NCBI RefSeq assembly: GCF_905475465.1
Contig: NC_062237.1
Location: 9,224,501 to 9,288,500, forward strand
Length of the DNA: 64,000 nucleotides
Reading direction: 5' to 3'
Source: Pieris napi
Taxonomy: Eukaryota; Arthropoda; Insecta; Lepidoptera; Pieridae
Shown here: piece after piece, positions 36,095 through 46,800 of the stretch
Numbering within the stretch: position 1 is the stretch's first letter
Layout: every line of letters begins with the position of its first letter
Made by a program: the position numbers and the translations under genes
Notes under the pieces: model-generated
Seen by the model: the letters and a program-made list of their open reading frames with translations, nothing else
What the model was told of the DNA's origin: nothing
Databases searched by the model: none

Positions 36095-36775
36095 AGGCTG
36101 ATTTACACAGGGTCAGTAGACAAGTCAGTCGCGGCGCCGACATTGGCTTTAACTGTTTACATGAAGTAAGTATGTAGTAGTGGTGCGTTTCTCACGATGA
36201 GCACACGTGTGTGAAGTCAGTGGGAAAAATGAATTCGCGAAAACAACTGAAACGACGATTTAATTATTTGTTGAAAAAGTTATCAATTTTGCTGTTGAAT
36301 GAGTTAATAGAAATGGTAGAAAATGAGATAACTAAAAATAAACGACAATGGGTAAGAAAATGGATTGACGATAGAAACGAAACTGGTGGCTCTGCTTTGT
36401 TGCTGAAGCAATTGCGATTTGAAGATCCTGCGGAGTACAAACTGGCCATATAATTGCACCAATTTTAAGGTTTCGTCTTCGCTAAGCTTCATTTTTATCG
36501 CCAGCGAAAAAAACGTGGTCACTCTACAACGCAGCGGCAGTGACTAACCACGCACTGACTTGTCTGTTTACACGGGGTTTATTTGGCTGGCGCGGGGGTG
36601 CGCGGGTGGCGGGGGGCGCCAACTGACTTTAAAATATTCGTATCCGAATATTCAAGTCAGCGCTGACTTCAAGCCACTGTACTGACTTCAAATCAGTTTA
36701 CACAGGGTTTTTTTCGGGTCAGCACTGACTTGTCTTGAATTTGTAGTCAGTTACTGACCCTGTGTAAATCAGCTC
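36095..36775 (+). mobile_element. Non-autonomous PIF/Harbinger 3, complete ends
   Basis: GCTGATTTACACAGGGTCAG near the left end and its exact inverse near the right end, with TAA duplicated at 36092-36094 and 36776-36778, as expected of PIF/Harbinger. 681 bp. It keeps the transposase N-terminal ORF but lacks the DDE region; the right third is GC-rich and contains many GACTTG/CAAGTC and AGTCAG words near the ends. Confidence 0.85.
36229..36453 (+). pseudogene. Harbinger-type transposase N-terminal piece
   Basis: Start chosen at MNSRKQLKRRF; an ATG 18 bp upstream is also in frame. Key segment: KRQWVRKWIDDRNETGGSAL, then LRFEDPAEYKLAI and stop. Same basic-W-[IV]-R-x-W-I layout as the piece at 24925. 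About 75 codons, uninterrupted. The minus-strand ORFs over the same bases are shadows. Confidence 0.75.
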
Positions 36776-38560
36776 TAAGTATTTTAAGTCTGTGCAGCCG
36801 TGGTAGCCATGTTGCGTTGTCGATACCACCAAATTCCTCATTGAAGGTGTCATTAATAGATATCACCATGGATGATAATTTTATTAATTATTTTTGGCGA
36901 TTATATTGTGTTTTTAATGAATAAATCACAAACACACTTACACACACTCAGTCGGCTCAGTGACTCAAAATGTGCATTGTGATTAATATAAGTATTGAAA
37001 AAAATACCTCCGTTCTATCAGGATAAGTTTATGAGTATAGTGAACATGGTAGACAAATTTAAGAAATAATAATAAACATAGTACTTTTACATACATATAT
37101 ACATATACATGTATGTAAAAGTAAGTATCAACGACTATGATATATATCACATGCAGTTTCTCTATTTTACCAATAAACAAATGTAGTTGACAAAAATTCA
37201 ACATTCTGCTAGCGTATATACTTTGGACGCTACGAATGTTTCATATTAAATTGATTTGGATCCTATCTGTGAGATATAAATTCTGGAACAATATATCAAC
37301 GCATTCACGGACGAACTCTTTAGGGACAAATACCAGAGTACAGGAATATGTTAAACTCACAAAACACTCGACTTTTCTACTAACAAATTCAAATTGCAAT
37401 CTGCTTTTAATTATTATTGTGATTGGGATCGTTTGATACTTATTATATAATTCAAGACTTCCTGACTGTAATAAATATAAGTTCAAAATAAGTGCGTTCC
37501 AAATCACGTAAATTACGATCTTTTAAACATCTCCTTAACGTCGAAAGGTTTTATCTTGCGATCATCAGATATTGTAAATACACTCAGTAATAGGAATCAC
37601 AAGAGATACAATAACTGAGTACATCTATAATAAACATTGAACATTCAAGAATTTTCATAGTGTGACTAGATTAAAAAATTTAGACATCGAACTCAATTAA
37701 AGGCTGAGAATCTTGCAATACTTCCTCTACTATGGCTCTGTTGTCGCAGATAAAACATAACGGCCGGCCCGTCGAGGTAAATATACTTTGTCAAATATTA
37801 CGTGAACGATATTTCAAGCGTTTTTTGTTTGAACTGAATACTTCATGTCTCTATTATTTTACAGCTTTTACGATTTATTATCGTTTAAAATCCGAGACAT
37901 TTACAAAAACCGTTACAGGTCACATGTTTGTCAAAATCTAAGTTAATTGTTTCTAATAGTGTTAAATTAAACTTTTAGAAAGAGTATTTTGGTATACGAT
38001 GATGTTATTACTTTAATTAAAGAAATACTTGTTACTATGCGAGTTGAACATGTTAAGGAGGTTTTTGTTGAACTCTAAACTGATATTTGGGTAGAAGGAA
38101 GTTTTAAGAAATCTTTGATTCCTAATAAGGCCTAATAAAACAGACCAGAGATAAGTAATCCCACCATTCGAGTCTTGTATAATTTACATGAGTGAGAAGT
38201 CACCTGGAGCATAATGGCGTGATCTGGGCTCCTCATGAAAGTATAGGGTGATACTGGAGCGGGTACAAAACAAATTCAGGTACCTGAATTGTCGAACAGT
38301 GTGTACCAATTTTACCCCCACTCAGGTATACAACATTATTCATAATAGGTTTTGTGGGTTACAAAGAACTCAGACTGCGCCGAGAATTTGCGTTTACCAT
38401 GTATCTCATAAAGTTGTTACGTAGAAAGGAAAACAATCCAGCAGTGCTCCCGTGCCTAGGCGACGGTGGTAGGTTAGGAGGCGACATCGACCGCCGTTAC
38501 TATTCGTACGCACAGCAAAAACTAAACTCTCGAAAAGGTTAGGTTAATAAAAAATACCTA
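36776..38560. other. Intergenic, nothing firm
   Basis: A palindromic (AC/TG)-rich run at about 37080-37125 (ACTTTTACATACAT and its inverse). Short ORFs only. Confidence 0.35.
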
Positions 38561-39001
38561 CTCGACTAAAAATTAAACTTTGTGGGCAACGCTAAAATCG
38601 CGTAGTACCCGAAATAGAAACTTCAAATTAATTACATGACCGTAATGAATTATGTAAATTATTTTTGACTAAATTATTATTATAGCATTCCTATCAAAAA
38701 GTCTGCTTGAAGAGACATTTGGTATGAACAATTTACTCAGGTATTATGGTACCTAAACAACTGATGGATGCTTTAGAAAACCGATTTCTTATTTTGTAAA
38801 AAAACAATTGCAAAAATGCCCGATACTCAATCGGAAATATTTTGGTCATCATAGTATTTATCCTAATGAGCAATATTCAATAATCGTACAACTAATTTCG
38901 TTGTATTGTCCATAACTCATTACAGTTGCGTAATTAATTTGAAATTTCTATTTCGGGTACACGATTTAGGTGTTGCCCACAAAGTAAAATTTTTAGTCGA
39001 G
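38561..39001. mobile_element. TA-flanked inverted-repeat element
   Basis: CTCGACTAAAAATTAAACTT at the left and its inverse at the right, with arms of about 95 bp (through ATTACATGACCGTAATGA-like sequence) that match with scattered differences. TA at 38559-38560 and 39002-39003. No ORF; a MITE-type element of the mariner-like kind. Confidence 0.8.
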
Positions 39002-40234
39002 TATTTAAATGCATAAGACAGTCAAACAATGAAAAAACTTAGATTAAACTTTTATCACACTTGGACAATGATTTGGTTAACATCCTCGCTATTAAGAAAG
39101 AACAATGATGAGTTTAAGTTGTTACATTTGATATGGATGAATAAATAGTTAATAGACCAATATTTAGGTTTTGCGCAAGCCTCTTTCAACAGTTTTATGG
39201 AAAAGGCATCGTAATCTTACCCGTAATAGTGGAAAAATTGCCTCTTGTTAGACATTAAATACATTTCGCTTTTTAAGTAATTTCGACGCCGAAATCGTTG
39301 CCAAACTATCTTTTATACGTATCCCAAATTTATATCAAAGGTCCTCCTGAGTAAGAACTGAACTAACGGAAAGAAAATAATAAAAACGATATAATAAATT
39401 CTTAAGCAATTTATGGCATTATATCCTTATCTAAATCATTCTCTTGTTATAGTATTATAAGTAAACGATCTATGACTTGACATTTTAACTGAGAACAACG
39501 ACTGCTAATAAAAACAGCAGGGTTCTTTTAAAGGTAAGTTAATACGAATTGAACTTTCAAATTATATTCTTGAAAACATGAATACGAAATAAAACTTATA
39601 TCATATCAAAATTTTAGATCATTTTAAATACCATTCTCCTCAGACCACAGATAATGAAGCGTAACTAGGATGACAATTACTATCTTGTATCTAACAAAAT
39701 AAAAAGTTATTATTTAAGATAAGATGGTTATAGAGTGAAAATTTCCGATCGGATTCCAATAAAGAACAGAATTTAGTTTTTATGAATTAGGTAAAATCTT
39801 TTCTGATACCAAATAGCTAATGTTAGGTGTGTGGCAACACTGTGGAGGGTAGGAGGGTGTTGTCCGTCAGTTGATGCGATCGAGCGCTGATTGATGACGC
39901 CGATTAGTGATGCCCAACCCGTCCCGAAATAAATTATTGTGGAACGATTTTTTGCTTTGTAAACCGTATTGAACCGCTTTTTATGGAAACGGGTTTTAAC
40001 CTATATACGAACATTATTCATAAACTCACTATAGGGTATTGTAAGTTTTGTCCCCATCACTCAACATAAACGAAGAAAGGGTACCCAAAATGTTTAAAAG
40101 CTACGAAGGTGCTACGCTCGCTACGGTCGTAGTAGTGATTATTATTAATACACGACAAATTTTTAAAAACAGCAAATGTAGAAACCTGCAGATACCTGAG
40201 CCAAATTATCGGACGTATAGGCAGACTATGAAAT
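39002..40234. other. Intergenic, nothing firm
   Basis: 39830-39920 is GC-richer (GGTGTGTGGCAACACTGTGG). No supported gene. Confidence 0.35.
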
Positions 40235-40505
40235 TCCATCCCTCGACGTCTGTTGTCTCACAACTGAGCAGTTTTTGCTGCGCACCACAACTATGTGGAA
40301 CCAGCTGCCCACCGAAATTATTTCCGAATTAATTCGACTTAGGGTCCTAGAAAAAACGAGCGTACCACTTAACAGGTCGGCGACGTACTTGCGAGCCCTC
40401 TGGCATTGAGAGTGTTTAACGGCTTACTCTTTATGGTATCATTTAACATCAGATGAGCCTCCTGCCTGTTTGCAGGAGGAACAAACTCTGTTCTATAAAA
40501 AAAAG
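40235..40505 (+). mobile_element. LINE ORF2 end and 3' tail (GTTTGC family)
   Basis: CTATGTGGAACCAGCTGCCC and TTCGACTTAGGGTCCT match the ORF end at 3600-3665, followed by CATTTAACATCAGATGAGCC and GCCTGTTTGC. Several indels break the frame. Confidence 0.7.
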
Positions 40506-40909
40506 ATCTTTAATTAGACTACATTATATTATTTCATTATTTCAGAAAACACCTTACCGTAATCTACTCTCTATGTAGTAAATATTAACAATTACTAAAA
40601 TACCGATTTGGCAAGTCACGCTGGGTCTACGTTCTACCAGGCCGTACCTTTAAGAGTTGAAATTATTTCAGCTTTACGCATTGTTTATTTTCCATAATGG
40701 AACGTGAGACGACGTTTTCTCTGCACAACCTTACAAAAGACGTCGAGAATTATAAAAAAATATTACTATGTGCTTGGTCCATAAAATTTCCTGAATTCGT
40801 AGCGTAATGGATTAAAAATTCCAAAAATGTAGCTTCCATTTTGCTCTCCGATACATCCATAGCTTTTCTAAATTTAAAAGGTTTACAAATATTTTATTTT
40901 ATTATTAAA

Positions 40910-41745
40910 CTAGCTGACTTGGCGAACTTCCTCTAACTGGCAATGAATGGCGGGTTACATTAGATAAACTGAATTTATGGTTTTATGAAAGTAATACAAT
41001 TAATACAAAATAATCCATTAAGCCCACTACTTTAATAAAATAATAACACAAAAATGGTACTTACGTAATTAACGCCACCGCGGCAACAAATTTAATGCTT
41101 TAGTGTGGACAACCTAAACCTAAATTATTGATGATTAAAGCATGAAAAATCGATTAATAAAATATAATAGATTTTTTTTATATTTGTCGATTAATTCCTA
41201 CTTTTTGAATTTTAAAGTTGTAGAATAATAACCCCTAATCACTTTCACGCGCCGGAAACAGTTATTTAAATAAAATATTAATATACTAACCTAACCTAAC
41301 CAAACAATAAATAATAATAGGGGTACTTACGTATAAAAAATGATTGATTATCATTAAATTTTTGCCGCGGGGGCGTTAATAGGTAAGTACCACAAAAATA
41401 AACAAAATGAATAAAAACGAAGTAGATCAATCCCGTGTCAGCAAGAGATGATTTAATTAAACTATGTACGTATTTGCAGCGTAGAGGCACTTGATTTATT
41501 TTTTTTACCTTAAAATACACCATTAATAATTATAGTCGATTCGAAACCTTTATTTAAATACGTTCTTTAATTTGAGGGGAGAGTTTACCGCATCGTCGGG
41601 ATGAACATTAAATGTTTTACAGATGTTTTTACTCTACTGGTATTCGGGACGGAGACAAATACAACAAATTAAAAACCATGAAAATCGGTCCATCCGTTCG
41701 CCGGTTAAGTGTTCGAATAAACCCGCCATTTTTGTATATATTATT
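40910..41745 (-). mobile_element. Helitron, larger, with internal inverted repeat
   Basis: Minus-strand 3' end CCAAGTCAGCTAG before a T; the other side has AACCGGCGAACGGATGGACC and ATTCGAACACTTAACCGGCG, typical of lepidopteran Helitron 5' parts. The 5' terminus itself is not clear. Inside, about 40-bp inverted arms (41056-41097 and 41352-41391, GGTACTTAC ... CCGCGGCAA) suggest a nested MITE. Confidence 0.6.
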
Positions 41746-43416
41746 GCAAATTATTTTTAAAAATAATTAAAATTGACAGAAACATTCAAATATATTACCT
41801 AGTAGTAGTAATCTGCTTTACTCAAATATATTAAATTTGAACGCATTATTACGAAATATTTAATAATAATGATGATGTGTGATACATAATTATTTCAACA
41901 TTATTTGCTTTGGGTTTGAAACGAGGTTTATGCAAAAATAAAAATTCTTCAGCATAACCGCGGCTACTGCATTGCGTTATGGTGATCGGCAGATCGATGC
42001 AACAAAAAACTGTTTGTATGATATCTGAATTCTATCATTTCATTCTAAAATGAGACATTGATACAACGTCTATTCAAAATGAAACAAAATGTATAATAAC
42101 TGGAATTGATGGACTACACTTTTTGGAACAAGATATTTTAATGCCAATCAAAAATCACAAAATAACATTTAAATTCATCTATACACTATTTTATTAAATA
42201 ATCGTTATTTTAATCCAAAATCAAAAGTCTAATTAAGGACACACATCCAAACATTTGTCACTTAACTAGTTATAAGTTAGTGTATCGAATGAGTTGAAAC
42301 TGTATTAGCTATCGCATCCAACGCGAAGCTCTAAGTCGTTAATAAATCGCCAACTTACGGGGAATTAAGCGAAGTTAACGGAGTACACTCAGCTGGGTAT
42401 ACACAGAGCAAGGAAGCATATTTAATTAGGAATATATCAAATAGTCTGAAAGCCAAAACAAAACGTAAATATTAAAAATCGAAGCCTTTGGAAATACAGA
42501 AGATTCCTAAATGATACTAATAAGTTAACTAAAAAAACTGAAAAATATTAATATTGCTTTAGCAGCTATTGTGACAAATGAGTTTTATACGTTGTGATTA
42601 TTATCTTTACAGCCGTAGAGGAAACGCTTTCCCACAGTTCTAACGGTGCAAGTCACCAGGTATAATCTGCTACTGGTAAATGTATTTCTGACCCGCTGAA
42701 TTAAATGACATATTTAGTTTGGAAACAATTATTGCTTAAACACCTTTTTAAACAACTTATGAAATTTGCGCATTAATTGAACAAACGCGTGTGTATTCAA
42801 ATTGCATCTAAATTATAAATCAAACAAATTTAAAACACAAACACACTAATCGAATTTTATAAAGAAATATAAATACTGCAGGACGAACAAATAAAATCGG
42901 CGTTGACACTTGTACGAACCAAAATCAATAGACCAAAAATTATGCGACATAAAATTTACTTTCACGCGATCGTGGAGCGGAAAATTCTGGCCATTCGCCA
43001 GGTTTATTAAGAATCGAATGGTGAAAAGCTTGAAATTTAATCTAGGCAGTTTGTTGAAAACCCGAGTGTCTTCATTAAATAGTGCAAATTTGATGGACAT
43101 CTTCAAATTATGTTCAATCGCATTCTACTTAAAGCGTTTTGATGAGGTCAAACTTTGTTACTGAGTAACGCCCACTATGAGCCGAATGGCATCGCATACA
43201 AATACACTTAATACACGGCTTACTAATAAAAATAAAATAACCAATGAGTAATATCTGTGGTATTGGGTATTTGGAGGAAGGGTGTTGTGCGCTTCTTCCA
43301 AGCTAAATGGGCAATTCTCGACCGGCCTTAGCGGTCGGAATAACTTTGTTAGTATGTTAGGTATGACGTCATCGTTATCGCAGATTGTAGTTGTCACTAC
43401 AGGTATATAGGCTATA
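41746..43416. other. Intergenic, nothing firm
   Basis: AT-rich. The overlapping ORFs at 42846-43164 on both strands have no family signature. A small hairpin GACCGGCCTTAGCGGTCGG is at about 43319. Confidence 0.35.
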
Positions 43417-45738
43417 GACCACAAGCCCATGAACAAAAAATACCTGTGAAATGACCCAACCTGAATTACGCTTAGACGGCTGTTACTATATCTGAAAATA
43501 GCTCTGAGCACTATGCCGTCATTTCTGAGCGGTACATGTGAGTACGTGAGTGAATGGACTTTCTCAGGTACAATGGGGGAATTTCGACTAATTATTAATG
43601 TACGGCTTTGTTATAAGTGTATAGATGATTAAAAATAAATGTCGAAAAACCTAGTGCCGTACAAAAGTGATGGTACCGGAAGTCGGTGCAAATTTTTAAT
43701 TCGACGACAGTTGCAGAAGCAATATAGGTCATTTATTACTGTACGGCATTTGTGTGATTCCTTTTGGACACATATACAGATACTTTACCCGTAAACGCCG
43801 TACATATTTCCAGCGGAGCGGTCGAAAGCCAAGGGTCGGAACCCTACCCCTACACCCATATACCCTAAGGTCATTGTAAAATGTACGGCAACATGTTCAA
43901 AATATTATTTAACACGGACAATAATGTTTTATAATTATGCCGTCCAAATATTATAGTTAATATTTGTGTAATTAAATATTTATCGAAATTTCAGGATTTA
44001 CCAAGTTCTTACTGCTGTAAGATCAGAGAATAATGTACGGCAACTTGTTTTTTTACATAATGTTACTAAATATTACCGTTGTACATTATAGCCGTTCATT
44101 ATAAATGGTAACGAATAAAAATATTATGATAAAAAATATATGAAATTTCCGAAATTTAGATGACTTTTCAAATGCTCCTAGAGTAATATGGGGAGTAATA
44201 TTTTCAAAGATTATTGTTATTTTATATGTAACAAATATAAATAAACAAAAAAAACCAGATGCCGTACATTTTACTCCAGATTATTCTTTACAGCTGATAA
44301 AAACTTCGACGACGTTTGAGGTGTCCCTTAAGGTCATTAATAACTGTACATATCTGAGTATACTACCATAAGGCTGTAAAGTATATTTACAGCCTTATCG
44401 TACCAGCAGAGAGAGGTAAAGGAAACATATTTTTAACAAAAATAAAAATATAATACAGGGCGTCCCAAAGTTATGAGACATGAAGGGAAAGTACCTTAAA
44501 TATCGCAGATAGGGTATTTTACTAAAAGAAGACTTTATGTTATTTTTAAAAGTTAGTAATTCTGCATTCAAAGATTTTTTAAAAACTACTTGCCTCGTCT
44601 GGAAATCGAACCGGCTTAAATTAAAAAAAAAACACCCCTACTTTTATGATGCCAATCGAAAGAATGGCCAAAACCTAATAACTTTTCTAAAGGAACAGAC
44701 TAGTAGGGGATTTTTTTAGGCCGAATACGATAGATAATGTTTTTAATTTGATTAAAAAGATATATTCACGCTGTTCCTTTCTTTTAAAATACTATGTTAC
44801 TTAAGAAGAGTTATTAGTTTTTGGCCATTCTTTCGATTGGCATCATAAAAGTAGGGGTGTTTTTTTTACATTTAAGTCGGTTCGATTCCCAGACGAGGCA
44901 ATTAATTTTAAAAAAATCTTTGAATGCAGAATTAATAACTTTTAAAAATAACATAAAGTCTTCTTTTAGTAAAATACCCTATCTACGATATTTAAGGTAC
45001 TTTCCCTTCATTTCCCATAACTTTGGGACGCCCTGTATTGGTAGGCGGTGGTAGCGGACTATCGAAAGTGTACGGCATTTATCTTTTATTGAAGATTGTC
45101 TAAAGTATTAATAACCTGTGTTATTGCCGTACAGATAAAAGTCACCGGAAAATGACTCTTTTCTGAGGAAAGTAATTTACCCCATACACCTATGTGTTCC
45201 ACAAAAAATGTACGGCATGCTGGAAAATGTTATCTATTTGTGAAGTACTCTCAAGATCATTTAATTTTATGTTGTTTCATATCATCATCACCTATATGCT
45301 AATCAGACATATGTTGCGACCCTTGGCTTTCGACCGCTCCGCTGGGAATATGTACGGCGTTTACGGGTAAAGTATCTGTATATGTGTCCAAAAGGAATCA
45401 CACAAATGCCGTACAGTAATAAATGACCTATATTGCTTCTGCAACTGTCGTCGAATTAAAAATTTGCACCGACTTCCGGCACCATCACTTTTGTACGGCA
45501 CTAGGTTTTTCGACATTTATTTTTAATCATCTATACACTTATAACAAAGCCGTACATTAATAATTAGTCGAAATTCCCCCATTGTACTTGAGAAAGTCCA
45601 TTCACTCACGTACTCACATGTACCGCTCAGAAATGACGGCATAGTGCTCAGAGCTATTTTCAGATATAGTAACAGCCTTCTAAGCGTAATTCAGGTTGGG
45701 TCATTTCACAGGTATTTTTTGTTCATGGGCTTGTGGTC
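43417..45738. mobile_element. Palindromic element FB2 made of about 141-bp units
   Basis: GACCACAAGCCCATGAAC opens and its inverse closes the element, TA on both sides. The outer arms match almost exactly for at least 400 bp (43417-43845 against 45315-45738). The word GTACGGC or its inverse occurs 14 times; five exact pairs GTACGGC...GCCGTAC are spaced 56 bp (43600/43656, 43741/43797, 45070/45126, 45352/45408, 45493/45549), two more have one- or two-base changes (43883/43939, 44035/44091). Units start about every 141 bp. No ORF; the two ORFs at its ends (43511-43158 minus, 45644-45871 plus) are mirror shadows. Confidence 0.8.
44456..45035. mobile_element. Fold-back MITE FB3 inside FB2, mariner-like ends
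   Basis: CAGGGCGTCCCAAAGTTATG opens and its near inverse closes the element, TA at 44454-44455 and 45036-45037. Arms are about 243 and 265 bp, centre about 70 bp. Each arm contains GGTTCGATTCCCAGACGAGG (or its variant), a B-box-like word. A one-armed relative is at 30795-31078. Confidence 0.85.
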
Positions 45739-46574
45739 TACTATGAAAACTATACAAAGTGTTATTAAATGGTTTATTAGCCACAGACAGTCCGTTCATA
45801 CTCAGAAAACGGAATACATTTTTGGCTTACTAAATATTTGCTTAATTTGGACAACTATGGTGTGGATTTAATAATAGAAATACAAAAATTATTTTCCAAT
45901 TAATTTTGAACTTTTCTATTGACAAACTTGTTAATCAAACAAAAGCAGACATGTGATATTTTAAAAACAGACTATTAAAACATATATAAACAAAAGACAA
46001 CCTAAAAATAGTGTTAAAATAGTTGGCCTCACCACCATCACTGCAGTGCAAGGGCAGGCACACGTCAGTCGCGTCCGGCGCGCTCGCTTCCGGCGGAAGT
46101 AACGCGTCTTCACTCGCGCCAACGCCTCCCTCTACGACATAACGCTTTTGTGTACAACGCCTAATGTCGATAATGCATCTGCTACCTCGAATTTAATGTA
46201 ACAACATTTTCAAAACGTAATATTTCAAATTGAAACTTTTGCTCGTAAACTCTTTGTGACCATCTGCTATATGCTATTAAGAGTTTTTATACTTTGATAT
46301 ATTTATTTAATATACGATTAATTTTATGATTATATTGTGAATGTTACACAGTATCCATATAACGAATTTCTATTTGACTGGTCACACAAGTGACACACTT
46401 TGTATTAGTAACAGACATATATGTAATATTTACTTAATTAAATTTTACATTTTAACTGGACTTTAATATAGGAGCTGGGTTTGTTGCCAAATTACATTAT
46501 CCTTACAGCTTATGCCAATACGATAATGGCAAGAAAAATAAAGTAAATATTATATACTTAAACACATAATATAG
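45739..46574. other. Intergenic with a GC-rich patch at 46021-46150
   Basis: 46064-46130 (CAGTCGCGTCCGGCGCGCTC, CTTCCGGCGGAAGTAACGCG) is sharply richer in CG than anything near it. It could be a promoter or first exon of an unseen transcript, or part of an element; no ORF is visible. Confidence 0.3.
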
Positions 46575-46800
46575 ACAGATAATTCACTCTGGGAACATAT
46601 AAATATGTCGATAATGTCGGAGATAGAATTCAGTAGACGCAACGTCTTTGATAACGGGGATCTGTGCAACAGACTGGTTCTGGCCCTTATCGCAAACAAC
46701 CTTGGCCTTGGCCGTCGCACATTTCCCATAGGTACAAAGAACACACCCGAGTTCTTGCATACTACCTCCCCGCAAGACTTTCAGTAATAGTTTTATCAGA
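46575..46800 (-). pseudogene. LINE ORF2 extreme C-terminus
   Basis: Minus-strand reading RRPRPRLFAIRARTSLLHRS, then SPLSKTLRLLNSISDIIDIF and stop, is the recurrent closing motif of non-LTR ORF2 proteins (R-T-x-x-x-x-SPL-x-R-x-LRLLN-x-IS-x-x-IDIF). A second minus frame over the same bases is open too, as is a plus frame, but neither has a signature. Confidence 0.6.

Noticed and set aside
36264..36522. Two minus-strand ORFs over the Harbinger remnant at 36229-36453
   Set aside because: Shadows of the plus-strand transposase piece, which has the recognisable motif.
37732..37941. MALLSQIKHNGRPVE followed by GTAAAT as a first exon
   Set aside because: The donor is weak, the peptide short, and no downstream exon was found.
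43158..45871. Mirror ORFs starting MLRAIFRYSNS at both ends of FB2 as paired genes
   Set aside because: They are the same palindrome arm read twice and diverge as soon as they leave FB2; no family signature.
46605..46787. Plus-strand 60-codon ORF and the longer minus ORF with cysteines
   Set aside because: The third frame on the minus strand has a recognisable LINE C-terminus, so these are shadows.
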